A stretch of DNA of 64,000 bases, from positions 8,073-72,072 of the forward strand of contig CAMJGL010000011.1 in NCBI GenBank assembly GCA_946405205.1. Reading direction: 5' to 3'. The stretch's first letter is position 1; the number at the start of each line of letters is the position of its first letter. Below, one piece after another: positions 26,373 through 33,688 of this stretch. The position numbers and the translations under genes were made by a program. The notes under the pieces are model-generated. The model searched no databases and had not been told where the DNA came from. It worked only from the letters and a program-made list of their open reading frames with translations. The stretch is from F23-B02 sp946405205 (GTDB lineage Bacteria; Bacillota; Clostridia; Oscillospirales; Oscillospiraceae).

Positions 26373-26490
26373 CTTTTTATCGCGCTTCGCGCAAAAAGCC
26401 TTTATATTTCAATTCCTATCGGCTCGCCGCTGTAGCGGCAACCGCCGATATCGTGATTGTGTCCGGAGTTCGATGCTCTACAAACGGCAG

Positions 26491-26521
26491 AAAAAAAGAC
26501 GGTCAGTTGACCGTCTTTTTT
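26491..26521. terminator. Terminator next to attL
   Basis: AAAGACGGTCA/TGACCGTCTTT with a two-base centre has an A-run and T-run on either side and abuts the prophage attL core. Confidence 0.85.
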
Positions 26522-26570
26522 CTGGTGCTCCAGCGGAGATTCGAACTCCGGACACCCTGCTTAAAAGGCA
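26522..26570 (-). other. Prophage attL (tRNA-Lys 3' end)
   Basis: 49 bases are identical to 59253-59301, covering the tRNA-Lys 3' half from the CCA end to the anticodon-stem side. It is the displaced chromosomal 3' end of the tRNA and not a functional tRNA. Confidence 0.95.
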
Positions 26571-26593
26571 ATGACCTCTTGTTCATTTTTCCT

Positions 26594-27819
26594 TTATTCT
26601 TCAGTGGTTTTTTGTCCTTCGGTTTCGGCTGTAACCCCATTTTTAACCCCAAAGGCTAATTCGACCGCTGGAGCAGTATCCTTTGGCTTGTTTTCCATCA
26701 ACTTTGTGTAGATATCCAAAGTTAGCTGAACCGTCTTATGCCCGGCAAGATACTGCACGACCTTTATATTTGCGCCTGCAAGTATTAACTCCGTTATATA
26801 GGTGTGCCGGAGCTGATGCGGAGACACATGGAAGTCCAGTGATATTCTGATATCGTGGTTCCTGATCTTATCGCCTATCTTCAGCTGCTTTTCAACGATC
26901 TTACCATCTGCCGTTTTCTCTTTGACTATACGTTCGCTGCGAACACGAATTACATCCCACATTCGCCGAAACGAAGCGGCACTCATGGCTTCTCCCCTGC
27001 TGTTGGCTATAACCATTCCCTCCGGCTTTGGTGGCTTCGCCTTAGTAAGCCCATCTATAAGCTGCTGTGGTATAGGAATATCACGCGCTGCGGCCTTACT
27101 CTTTAATTCCTCACTTATTATCGGAGCGTTCTTACCGTCCCATCTCAACGCCCTTCTGACTGAAATGTATGGTGGTACTGCGTCAAGGTGTACGCAGTAC
27201 CACTGCATGGCCAGGGCTTCTTCTCGGCGCAGCCCTGCATATAATGCAAGGAGCACAAACAGCTCCGCCTTTGTCCCTCTGACTGCCGAGATAAGCTTCT
27301 GCTGTTGCTCTTTGGAAAGCGGGTCCTTATCTTGTGTTTCCTTTCCTCCAGCAACAAGATCCTCACATGGAGACTTAGGAATTGTCCCATTCCGCTCTGC
27401 TGCCTTGAAAATACGTTTCAGCGTTGTAACTATCTTCTGCTGCGCGGAATTGGACAAACCGGCAGCTTCGGCCATAACTGTTTGAATATCATCCGGCGTC
27501 ACTTCTTGCATATGTAGACTACCAATTACCGGGCAAATATGATTATTAATTGCATTCCGATAATCATCCTTGCGCTTTTGCCCCAGATCGCCGGTGTTCA
27601 GCCGATACCATTGCGCAGCATATTGAAAAACATACGGGTTTGCTGCCGTTACTGCAGCCTGCTTAAAAGCTTCTGTCTTTTGCTTGGCTTTCTTTCGGCA
27701 CTCCTCTTTGGTCTTGCCGTACACAGATGTCCACTTATTTGTGTTGGGATTTTTGATTCGCTTGCGATATAATCGCTTTTTTCGTCGTAAAAGAATTCCG
27801 GTGCGTTTTTTCTTGGCAT
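26594..27819 (-). CDS. int: Phage tyrosine integrase, probably expressed through a -1 frameshift
   Basis: Serves prophage integration. Catalytic residues are visible in ALYAGLRREEAL (Arg), VSPHQLRHTYI (His-X-X-Arg) and AGHKTVQLTLDIYT (His, Tyr). N-terminal arm-binding and SAM-like domains are present. The main frame has no credible start: its furthest initiation codon is GTG 27874 without a ribosome site, inside the hicAB promoter. AAAGGAG instead precedes an ATG at 27819 in the neighbouring frame, reading MPRKN. A slip of -1 at the classic heptamer A-AAA-AAC (27805-27811) enters the integrase frame after five codons, giving MPRKKRTGILLRRKK. A homopolymer sequencing error would look the same. 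Confidence 0.85.
26631..26656 (+). repeat. Candidate integrase arm sites, left end
   Basis: Two AACCCCA boxes (GTAACCCCA, then TTAACCCCA) lie in the same arrangement as at 59107-59132 near the other end. This copy lies inside the integrase 3' coding region. Confidence 0.55.
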
Positions 27820-27832
27820 AGCCGCTCCTTTG

Positions 27833-27849
27833 GTGTCCAATCTGGGCAC
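27833..27849. repeat. 17-bp phage palindrome, copy 1 (degenerate)
   Basis: GTGTCCAATCTGGGCAC differs by two bases from the repeated palindrome. It lies directly upstream of the AAAGGAG of the integrase. Confidence 0.75.
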
Positions 27850-27867
27850 AAAAACTCAAAAAAAATA

Positions 27868-27896
27868 TTGACACACGTATTAATACGTGTTATAAT
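27868..27896 (+). promoter_or_regulatory. hicAB promoter with operator in the spacer
   Basis: TTGACA and TATAAT are exactly 17 bases apart, and the perfect palindrome ACACGTATTAATACGTGT (27873-27890) fills the spacer. This is a natural binding site for the HicB antitoxin. Confidence 0.9.
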
Positions 27897-27920
27897 AGCA
27901 TCAGAAAGTGAGGGATGCCG

Positions 27921-28106
27921 ATGAGATACAGCGAGCTGGAAAAGGAATTGCGAAAAGCAGGGTGTTACATACTAAAGGAAGGCGCGAGTCATACAATATG
28001 GTATAGCCCGATAACAGGCAAGAAGTTCCCAGTGAGCAGACATAAGACCGAAGAGGTCAAAACAGGAACGTTTAAATCCATCAAGAGGGACGCGGGGCTT
28101 GAATAA
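27921..28106 (+). CDS. hicA: HicA mRNA interferase toxin
   Basis: A 61-aa double-stranded-RNA-binding-like toxin that cleaves mRNA. MRYSELEKELRKAGCYI and GASHTIWYSP contain the family's catalytic histidine in the G-X-SHXIW segment. The second ATG (27921) is preferred because the GAGGG site is too close to the one at 27915. It is followed 37 bases later by hicB. In a prophage it may act as an addiction or superinfection-abortion module. Confidence 0.93.
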   Translation: MRYSELEKELRKAGCYILKEGASHTIWYSPITGKKFPVSRHKTEEVKTGTFKSIKRDAGLE

Positions 28107-28143
28107 GCCCCAGTCTCCCGCGAAAAGAAAGGAGTTTATATAA

Positions 28144-28536
28144 ATGGCAAAGTATATTTATCCGGCAGTTTTTACGCCTGAAGACGGCGGATATTCTATC
28201 AACTTCCCCGACTTTGAAAGCTGCTATACATCAGCCGATACTCTCGAGGAAGGTCTCCATATGGCAAACGACGTGTTGTGTCTGACGATTTATGACATGG
28301 AGGAGTCCGGCCAGTCAGTTCCGAGGCCGTCAAAAATCACCGACGTCAAGACCAATGGAGAGGAGTTTACAACGCTCGTAGAATGTGATACCTTAGCTTA
28401 CCGCAAGTTCTTTGATAACAAGGCAGTCAAGAAAACTCTGACTATCCCGGCCTGGCTTAATACAATGGCCGAGCGTGAGGAAATTAATTTTTCTGCTGTC
28501 CTGCAGAACGCTCTGAAAGCTGAGCTCGGCGTATAA
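28144..28536 (+). CDS. hicB: HicB antitoxin
   Basis: A 130-aa antitoxin. The N-terminal RNase-H-like HicB domain (YPAVFTPEDGGYSINFPDFESCYTSADT) binds the toxin. The C-terminal half (LTIPAWLNTMAEREEINFS) is a ribbon-helix-helix DNA-binding region that should occupy the palindrome in the hicAB promoter. AAAGGAG precedes the start. The gene ends about 85 bases before a strong terminator. Confidence 0.93.
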   Translation: MAKYIYPAVFTPEDGGYSINFPDFESCYTSADTLEEGLHMANDVLCLTIYDMEESGQSVPRPSKITDVKTNGEEFTTLVECDTLAYRKFFDNKAVKKTLTIPAWLNTMAEREEINFSAVLQNALKAELGV

Positions 28537-28619
28537 ATTGTGTCTTGAATTGCCCGATGTAATATGTTAGCATAAAAGGGTAGACTACTCCCCTGGTGAT
28601 TGACAGTGGATTTCTACTT

Positions 28620-28655
28620 GACCGCTTCCGTCTCGCACACGGAGGCGGTCTTTTT
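28620..28655 (+). terminator. Terminator of hicAB
   Basis: A 12-bp stem GACCGCTTCCGT/ACGGAGGCGGTC (one mismatch) with a 7-base loop is followed by TTTTTATTTG. Confidence 0.9.
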
Positions 28656-28682
28656 ATTTGTTCATTCGATTTTTGTTGATTC

Positions 28683-29540
28683 CTATTTTATCTTTTTCTT
28701 TTGCTCACGCTCAAGTTGCTGGATACTCTTTTGGGGCGTTGGAAGATCTTCCGGCATTGTTCCACCAAGTTCTTTTATGGTCTGACGAACTTTCGCTCCA
28801 ACTTCAAAGTGCGTTCTATTTGCAGCATCCTTTCCAAGAATCTTTTCACGGCGCAGTTTTTCGTCTGTCTGTGTAGCACGGAACAAATTTGCTGCAAGCT
28901 CTGTGCTCCCCATGTGATCAAGTATGTCCTGGCTCGCCTTAAGGCCCTTGCGCGTTTTTATATCTTTTGCCTTAAGCCCACCATATAAGCCCATATATCC
29001 ATAATTCTGAAAAATGGCATAGTCGAGAGGCTCGACTACTCCTGCATTCTTTGCTGCTTCAGCCAGGGACTTGTTATGAGCTTTCATTTCGTTCCGTATT
29101 GCTATGCGCTTTTGGTTCTCAGACAGTTCCTCAAAATTATCTATTAATTCTTGTTGCCGGGTTTTGACTGCAAAATATGTTTGACCGACAGCAATAATCT
29201 CTTTATGCGGGTCTCCGTTCATGACAATTAGATAACAGGCATACCGGGACAACATAACATCTTCAACCTTTCGTTCTGCTCCCGAGCCTATTGGTACCAT
29301 TTTGTTGAGCTCAACAAAATGGTCATCAATATCAATGCCGCTCTTAGTGCATGCCTCTTTTGCTTTATTAATAATTTTTGAAAAATTACGCCATTCCGTG
29401 TAGTCGAGTATCGGCTGCAAGTCTCGCGCAAGCCAGTATTCCTGCCCTTCAGCATTAACGCGCTTTATGTTTTCAAAAATTTGTTCGTTATATTCAATTA
29501 ATGCTTCGCTGTTTTCTTCATCATAATAGAAAAAGTACAA
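28683..29540 (-). CDS. DinD-like DNA-damage-inducible protein
   Basis: A 285-aa protein of the DinD/BRO-N type. The N-terminal BRO-like segment runs YWLARDLQPILDYTEWRNFS; the C-terminal part is helical (NQKRIAIRNEMKAHNKSLAE). DinD of E. coli is SOS-induced and inhibits RecA in vitro. There is no ATG at the front; TTG at 29540 has GAGGGAGAT four bases ahead and gives MYFFYYDEENSEALIEYNEQ. It lies downstream of the CI repressor and exonuclease on the same strand, so it is likely expressed in the lysogen. Confidence 0.85.
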   Translation of the reverse strand: MYFFYYDEENSEALIEYNEQIFENIKRVNAEGQEYWLARDLQPILDYTEWRNFSKIINKAKEACTKSGIDIDDHFVELNKMVPIGSGAERKVEDVMLSRYACYLIVMNGDPHKEIIAVGQTYFAVKTRQQELIDNFEELSENQKRIAIRNEMKAHNKSLAEAAKNAGVVEPLDYAIFQNYGYMGLYGGLKAKDIKTRKGLKASQDILDHMGSTELAANLFRATQTDEKLRREKILGKDAANRTHFEVGAKVRQTIKELGGTMPEDLPTPQKSIQQLEREQKKKIK

Positions 29541-29585
29541 ATTAATCTCCCTCTTAACCGGCATTGTTAGCACCGGACGGTCTTT

Positions 29586-29750
29586 TTATTTCTGTTTTTT
29601 AGCCTGCTTGTATATTTGCTTGATCTTATCGGTTGGTAGATCGCGTCCGTGGCATAGCTTTATCTGGCGGCGGATAACTCCCCAGCCCCAGTTATACTCA
29701 TCGGCGTATCTGACGATGGCGTCAGCGATCTGTATGTTGTATTCCTCCAT
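29586..29750 (-). CDS. Small hypothetical protein
   Basis: A 54-aa basic protein, MEEYNIQIADAIVRYADEYN, ending in a lysine-rich tail. AAAGGG stands seven bases ahead of the ATG, and the repeated 17-bp palindrome lies immediately upstream of it. It is in the lysogeny-side operon; the function is unknown. Confidence 0.65.
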   Translation of the reverse strand: MEEYNIQIADAIVRYADEYNWGWGVIRRQIKLCHGRDLPTDKIKQIYKQAKKQK

Positions 29751-29763
29751 ATTCAAGCCCTTT

Positions 29764-29780
29764 GTGTCCAATTTGGACAC
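29764..29780. repeat. 17-bp phage palindrome, copy 2
   Basis: GTGTCCAATTTGGACAC is a perfect palindrome around its centre base. It ends directly before the AAAGGG ribosome site of the gene at 29586-29750. Confidence 0.9.
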
Positions 29781-29788
29781 ATCACCTC

Positions 29789-30919
29789 TTACTCCCTGTC
29801 CTTTGCCAGCGCGTGCAGCAATAATCCGGTAGCATACGCATCGGCAAGCGCGCGGTGGGCTCCGATATAAGTAATACCGTAATACTGGCAAAGTGTTTTT
29901 AGCTTATAATTCTCGACGTCATAGTCCTTGCTGTAGTCAGGCATGTAGGCATACACTTCTTTGTCCCATTTTTCCTTAACTTTCTTCAGTGTCTTTTGGG
30001 CAATTTCTAAAGTGTCATAATACTTTCTGTTGCACGCATAGACATCAAATCCGTTCTTGATTATAAACTTTAAATCAAATTCAAGGTTATGTCCAACGAT
30101 ATTGTCTGTGCCGATAAAAGACTGCAGTGAGTGGGCGATTTGACCAAATAGAGGCTTGCCCTCTACCATGTCTGCCGTTATCCCGTTAATCCTTGCGGCT
30201 TCATCGGAAATGCCTTTTTTAGGCGCACATAGTGTAACAAATTTTTCGATAGGAGCATAGTCCCTAAACCGTATGGCTGCGATCTCAACAATCTCATCCT
30301 TTGATGCGCTTAGGCCGGTTGTCTCCGTATCTATTGTGACAAAGTTTCCAAGCTTATCTCTCGGAGTCTTTTTTGTGATGTTTGAAAAATCAATGTCATA
30401 TACTTCGCTAACCGCGTGTTTTGTTGCAGGTTTATCTTCAATAACGATCTCGGCAGCAGGGAGTGTATCCAGAACTCTTGCGAAGCGCTCGGCGCGGGCA
30501 GCAAAGTCGACCATCATATCTTTTCTTTTATGCGTGGTCTCAATCAATTTGGACATAATTTGATTAACGTCCTTTATGTCTTTGCCGAAAATAGAGTAAT
30601 TACCAAAATCGGTAAGTTCAATTTCGGTTATGCGATCACTTATGTGGCTCAAAAAAATTTTTGAGAAGGCCGGAGTTATTCTAATGTTCTGAGCACAAGC
30701 ATCAAAGCTTTCGCACAACGCTATACATTCGCTGACTCCCTCGAGGTTTCCCTGATCTATGTGTTTACGGAAAAGATTAATGCCAGAGTAAGCCTCTACG
30801 AGCTTGTTATAATCGGCTACCGCAACGTCGTATTGCTGTTTTTCGCACTCTTTGCATAACCCATCTTCCGTTAGCCTTAATAGGATACCCTTCTTGCCAC
30901 AGGATGTGCAGACTGCCAT
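29789..30919 (-). CDS. DnaQ-like 3'-5' exonuclease with N-terminal zinc ribbon
   Basis: A 376-aa protein. A CTSCGKK...CKECE zinc ribbon is at residues 4-26, a helical middle region follows, and a DEDDh exonuclease domain starts near 190. Catalytic motifs: TIDTETTG (Exo I), GHNLEFDL (Exo II) and GAHRALADAYAT (Exo III with His). This is a DNA or RNA trimming enzyme. GGGAGGG nine bases ahead supports the start. The repeated palindrome lies between its ribosome site and the CI gene stop. Confidence 0.9.
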   Translation of the reverse strand: MAVCTSCGKKGILLRLTEDGLCKECEKQQYDVAVADYNKLVEAYSGINLFRKHIDQGNLEGVSECIALCESFDACAQNIRITPAFSKIFLSHISDRITEIELTDFGNYSIFGKDIKDVNQIMSKLIETTHKRKDMMVDFAARAERFARVLDTLPAAEIVIEDKPATKHAVSEVYDIDFSNITKKTPRDKLGNFVTIDTETTGLSASKDEIVEIAAIRFRDYAPIEKFVTLCAPKKGISDEAARINGITADMVEGKPLFGQIAHSLQSFIGTDNIVGHNLEFDLKFIIKNGFDVYACNRKYYDTLEIAQKTLKKVKEKWDKEVYAYMPDYSKDYDVENYKLKTLCQYYGITYIGAHRALADAYATGLLLHALAKDRE

Positions 30920-30936
30920 AACATTTTCCCTCCCTC

Positions 30937-30953
30937 GTGTCCAATTTGGACAC
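30937..30953. repeat. 17-bp phage palindrome, copy 3
   Basis: GTGTCCAATTTGGACAC lies between the CI repressor stop and the GAGGGAGGG ribosome site of the exonuclease gene. Confidence 0.9.
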
Positions 30954-30954
30954 G

Positions 30955-31560
30955 TTATATTTTTGCTCGCAGCTCTACTACTCGTCCGAGTATGGCTACG
31001 GGCAATTTTTCTATGTCTTCGTTGCTGTAAAACATCGGATCATATGCGGGATTATTTGCAATCAGCGTAATACCGGCAGCGCTTTTTTTAATGCGCTTTA
31101 CCGTTGCGTCATCACCGTTGACAAGGACGACCGCTATCTCGCCGCTTTCCACGTCCGGCTGCTTGCGGACAATAACAATATCACCGTCCGAGATCTTCGG
31201 CTCCATGCTGTCGCCCTTTATCTGCAGGCCGAAGTATTCGGCGCCGCCGGCTGCCATATCTGCGGAGATATCCTCCCAGTCTATGATCTCCTCAATCGCG
31301 TCGATTGGGATCCCTGCGGCAACTCGGCCAAGCACGGGGATACGTATATAATCTTCGCGCTTGTTGTCAGGACTATCCTCGCCGAGAAGATAGCCCAATG
31401 AAACTCCGAAGTACGAAGCAATTCTTTTATATGTTTCAAGATCCGCTTCGTATTTCCCCGTCTCATAACCAGATAATGCAGCTTGGCTAACATTAACGGC
31501 TGCCGCAAGCTCTATCTGCTTAATACCTTTTTTGTTTCTAAGTGCCTTAATTCTGTTCAT
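30955..31560 (-). CDS. CI-type phage repressor (XRE + S24 peptidase)
   Basis: A 201-aa lysogeny repressor. The N-terminal helix-turn-helix (KQIELAAAVNVSQAALSGYE) precedes a LexA-like self-cleavage domain with an Ala-Gly cleavage site (GRVAAGIPI), catalytic Ser in KGDSMEPKISDGD and catalytic Lys in DATVKRIKK. It should keep the prophage silent and be inactivated by RecA during DNA damage. It is divergent from the early genes; the intervening 150 bases hold several copies of an AACTT-type half-site. Confidence 0.95.
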   Translation of the reverse strand: MNRIKALRNKKGIKQIELAAAVNVSQAALSGYETGKYEADLETYKRIASYFGVSLGYLLGEDSPDNKREDYIRIPVLGRVAAGIPIDAIEEIIDWEDISADMAAGGAEYFGLQIKGDSMEPKISDGDIVIVRKQPDVESGEIAVVLVNGDDATVKRIKKSAAGITLIANNPAYDPMFYSNEDIEKLPVAILGRVVELRAKI

Positions 31561-31581
31561 AATATCAACCTCGTTGATACT

Positions 31582-31690
31582 AAGCTACTTTAAAATAGTT
31601 TGTTTGTAAATATCAAATCAAGAAACTTTAAAAAAGTTCTTGACAAATTGAGAAACTTGAATTACTATCATAATCAATATCAAGCAACTT
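31582..31690. promoter_or_regulatory. Lysogeny switch: repressor operators and early promoter
   Basis: Half-sites of the form CAAG(A/C)AACTT recur. A near-palindrome at 31619-31642 contains two, a third is GAGAAACTTG (31650-31659), a fourth CAAGCAACTT (31681-31690), and a looser pair lies at 31582-31602. The rightward early promoter TTGACA (31640) - 17 - TACTAT (31663) is embedded among them, so bound CI would block it. Confidence 0.8.
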
Positions 31691-31713
31691 AATATTCAAG
31701 GAGGTGAGAAATG

Positions 31714-31908
31714 ATGTCAGGCAAATTTAGTATTAGAGTCCCGAGTTACTACACCCGCATAACAGAAATACGCGAAACTACCGACAAGGAGGAGATGGTT
31801 CGCCTCCAGCTCAGTGGAGAGTGGATAGTGCTCGAAGCCGTCCCCTCCGGCGATGATGTGCTTTTTGCGATGGCTAAGGTCGGTGCATCACGTCCACTCG
31901 TTGAGTGA
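31714..31908 (+). CDS. Small early protein, hypothetical
   Basis: A 64-aa protein with SIRVPSYYTRITEIRETTDK. It is first in the rightward early operon, 45 bases from the early promoter, with AAGGAGGTGAG ahead (ATG at 31711 or 31714). Its 3' end overlaps the convergent gene 31888-32088 by 21 bases. It may be a Cro-like or anti-repressor factor by position only. Confidence 0.6.
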   Translation: MSGKFSIRVPSYYTRITEIRETTDKEEMVRLQLSGEWIVLEAVPSGDDVLFAMAKVGASRPLVE

Positions 31909-32088
31909 TGCGCTCTCGTCATAAAGATGCGCGAGACTGTACAGGATGTAAGCGCTGTTATCGCCACTGGAGTCAATCATGGATCCCGCGGATTTCTCAA
32001 TGAGCACCCAGCCCTCTTTTATGAGCTTGTTGACTATATGAACATCCTTGGTTTCGCGCACTTCATCAATTTCAGAGTAATCTATCAT
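31888..32088 (-). CDS. Small hypothetical protein on the opposite strand of the early region
   Basis: A 66-aa protein, MIDYSEIDEVRETKDVHIVN, resembling small phage proteins that describe themselves only as hypothetical. AAAGGAGGTGAG stands directly ahead of the ATG at 32088. It starts from the left side of an 82-bp module that is duplicated at 32927 and runs against the early operon, overlapping the previous gene by 21 bases. Confidence 0.6.
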   Translation of the reverse strand: MIDYSEIDEVRETKDVHIVNKLIKEGWVLIEKSAGSMIDSSGDNSAYILYSLAHLYDESASLNEWT

Positions 32089-32089
32089 C

Positions 32090-32171
32090 TTTCTCACCTC
32101 CTTTCAGCCGCATTTTACCACGATTGGAAGTGACTGACAAGGAGGCAAGGAACGACACACCAAGGAGGTGA
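32090..32171. repeat. 82-bp divergent gene-start module, copy 1
   Basis: It matches 32927-33008 at 76 of 82 positions. Each copy carries a minus-strand ribosome site at its left end and a plus-strand one at its right end, so each launches a divergent gene pair. Confidence 0.9.
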
Positions 32172-32176
32172 CAATA

Positions 32177-32386
32177 ATGGAAACTGCCCACAAATGCGAA
32201 AACTGCACAGTCGTCCCCGAAATCCTCAGAGAGCAGTTGGAGCTGCTCTCCGAGAAATCCAAGGACAAGAACATCAGCGTATATGAGCTCGTGGCCTTGA
32301 GCGAAGCAATGGACAAGCTGATAAGCAAATACCATACAGCGCGCTCGCTGCCTTGCCGTGCGGCGCGGAACTCAAATCAGGGCTGA
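32177..32386 (+). CDS. Spo0E-like aspartyl-phosphate phosphatase
   Basis: A 69-aa helical-hairpin protein. ILREQLELLSEKSKDKN and the signature LSEAMDKLISKYH correspond to the Spo0E family motif S-X-X-hDXLI. Spo0E proteins dephosphorylate Spo0A and hold back sporulation. CXXC near the N-terminus (CENC) is an extra. AAGGAGGTGA precedes the ATG at 32177. Carried by a phage, it could tune host sporulation during lytic entry. Confidence 0.65.
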   Translation: METAHKCENCTVVPEILREQLELLSEKSKDKNISVYELVALSEAMDKLISKYHTARSLPCRAARNSNQG

Positions 32387-32408
32387 TTCAAAGGAGGTGA
32401 GAGATGTG

Positions 32409-32588
32409 ATGTATTTGTATGCATCACTCGCTTGTGCCGTGTTGCAAGCTGTGTTTGCTGTCCTGTGCTGGTTATCATACAGGCGAGACTGGGAGTCGGG
32501 ATCAAGCGCATTTGCGATGATAACGCTTACTTTGAACATACCGACTTGGACTTTCTACGTTTTGTATTTTGTATATCGTGCTGCATAG
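32409..32588 (+). CDS. Small two-helix membrane protein
   Basis: A 59-aa protein with two hydrophobic segments (LYASLACAVLQAVFAVLCWL and MITLTLNIPTWTFYVLYFVY) joined by a charged loop. AAAGGAGGTGAG stands nine bases ahead. It overlaps the convergent gene at 32527 by 62 bases. No homologue recognised; an early membrane-acting phage protein is possible. Confidence 0.6.
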   Translation: MYLYASLACAVLQAVFAVLCWLSYRRDWESGSSAFAMITLTLNIPTWTFYVLYFVYRAA

Positions 32589-32925
32589 AAGCGAGGGCAC
32601 TGTTACGTGCTGCTCTAAATTCTTCAACAGGCTTGCACAATCCTTCCTGTGTTATGAACGTGGATACATAACTAATTCGCGAGCGAGTCTCTTCGCTTCC
32701 AACAAGGTATATTACGTTACAGGCATCATATACATCGGCTGTTGTGCTCTTGTTTTTCTCTTTTGTCCACTCTGCTAACGCTGCCTCAAAATTCTTGTAG
32801 GCATCTATTCTTATTCGGGCAAGGTCTTTTTGACGTTCCAACCTCGCAGACACAACAGCAATGCCTAAAGATGCCAGGCCGCTTATTAAGGGCACTACCA
32901 GAACGACAAGCAATTCAGTCGTCAT
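32527..32925 (-). CDS. Membrane-anchored small protein, hypothetical
   Basis: A 132-aa protein with one N-terminal hydrophobic anchor (LLVVLVVPLISGLASLGIAV) and a soluble, basic helical remainder. AAAGGAGGTGAG directly precedes ATG 32925. It starts from the left side of the second copy of the 82-bp module. The function is unknown; similar topologies occur in phage exclusion proteins, but nothing specific supports that. Confidence 0.6.
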   Translation of the reverse strand: MTTELLVVLVVPLISGLASLGIAVVSARLERQKDLARIRIDAYKNFEAALAEWTKEKNKSTTADVYDACNVIYLVGSEETRSRISYVSTFITQEGLCKPVEEFRAARNSALASMQHDIQNTKRRKSKSVCSK

Positions 32926-32926
32926 A

Positions 32927-33008
32927 TTTCTCACCTCCTTTCAGCCGTATTTTACCACGACTGGAATCGGCTGACAAGGAGGCGAGGAACGACACACCAA
33001 GGAGGTGA
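32927..33008. repeat. 82-bp divergent gene-start module, copy 2
   Basis: Partner of 32090-32171 (93 percent identical). It launches the gene at 32925 leftward and the XRE gene at 33013 rightward. Confidence 0.9.
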
Positions 33009-33012
33009 TAAC

Positions 33013-33213
33013 TTGAAAGGACTTTGTGCGGCGCGCAAGGCGGCGTCATGCACACAGACCCAGCTCGCGGATAAGCTCGGCATTTCACAGAGCACCATCG
33101 CAATGTGGGAGACGGGCAAGGCCTATCCGCGTGCAGATATGCTGCCTGCCATCGCGGAGGCGCTTAGCTGCAGCATAGACGATCTTTACGCCGCCCCCGC
33201 CGGTGCGATCTAA
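33013..33213 (+). CDS. XRE-family regulator (Cro-like)
   Basis: A 66-aa single helix-turn-helix domain, CTQTQLADKLGISQSTIAMW followed by ETGKAYPRADMLPAIAEALS. TTG start with AAGGAGGTGATAAC. Size and position in the early operon suit a Cro-type repressor or late-lysogeny regulator. Confidence 0.85.
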   Translation: MKGLCAARKAASCTQTQLADKLGISQSTIAMWETGKAYPRADMLPAIAEALSCSIDDLYAAPAGAI

Positions 33214-33240
33214 TTTTACCACGGAAGGAGGTCTTGCGCC

Positions 33241-33687
33241 ATGCAGGACAATTACCGCAATATTTGCAAAATAGCAAGGACCCATGCCGGCATGACACAG
33301 GAGCGCTGGGCCGAGTCCCTGGACATAAGCCCTGAGAGCGTGCGCCTGTACGAGTCAGGCCGCGGGATGCCGTCGGACGACGTCGTCACCCGCATGATCG
33401 AGGTGTCGTCCATGCCTGTGCTGGGCTATTGGCACCTGTTAAACAAAAGCCGCGTCGCCGCAGACATTCTGCCGGAGGTGCCTGAGTGCTCGCTGCCGCA
33501 GGCCGTGATCCAGCTGATATGCCGTATCCGCGATTTCGGCGAGCGCCATCGTACAGACAGCCTTATGGACATCGCCGCGGACGGCCGCATCGACGAAACC
33601 GAGCGCGAGTTGTTTAACAGCATCGTTGCCGAGCTCGACGCCGTTGTTCAGGCGGCCATGACCGTCAAGTACGCAAAAGGTGAATGA
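33241..33687 (+). CDS. XRE-family protein with C-terminal helical domain
   Basis: A 148-aa protein. The helix-turn-helix GMTQERWAESLDISPESVRL occupies residues 18-45; a helical C-terminal domain contains ERHRTDSLMDIAADGRIDET, a form common in Clostridia phages. GGAGG precedes the ATG. Early regulator of unknown target. Confidence 0.8.
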   Translation: MQDNYRNICKIARTHAGMTQERWAESLDISPESVRLYESGRGMPSDDVVTRMIEVSSMPVLGYWHLLNKSRVAADILPEVPECSLPQAVIQLICRIRDFGERHRTDSLMDIAADGRIDETERELFNSIVAELDAVVQAAMTVKYAKGE

Positions 33688-33688
33688 T

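Noticed and set aside
26343..26570. Two apparent tRNA-Lys genes
   Set aside because: Only the 3' ends are present (30 and 49 bases); no 5' acceptor or D-arm, so they are attachment scars.
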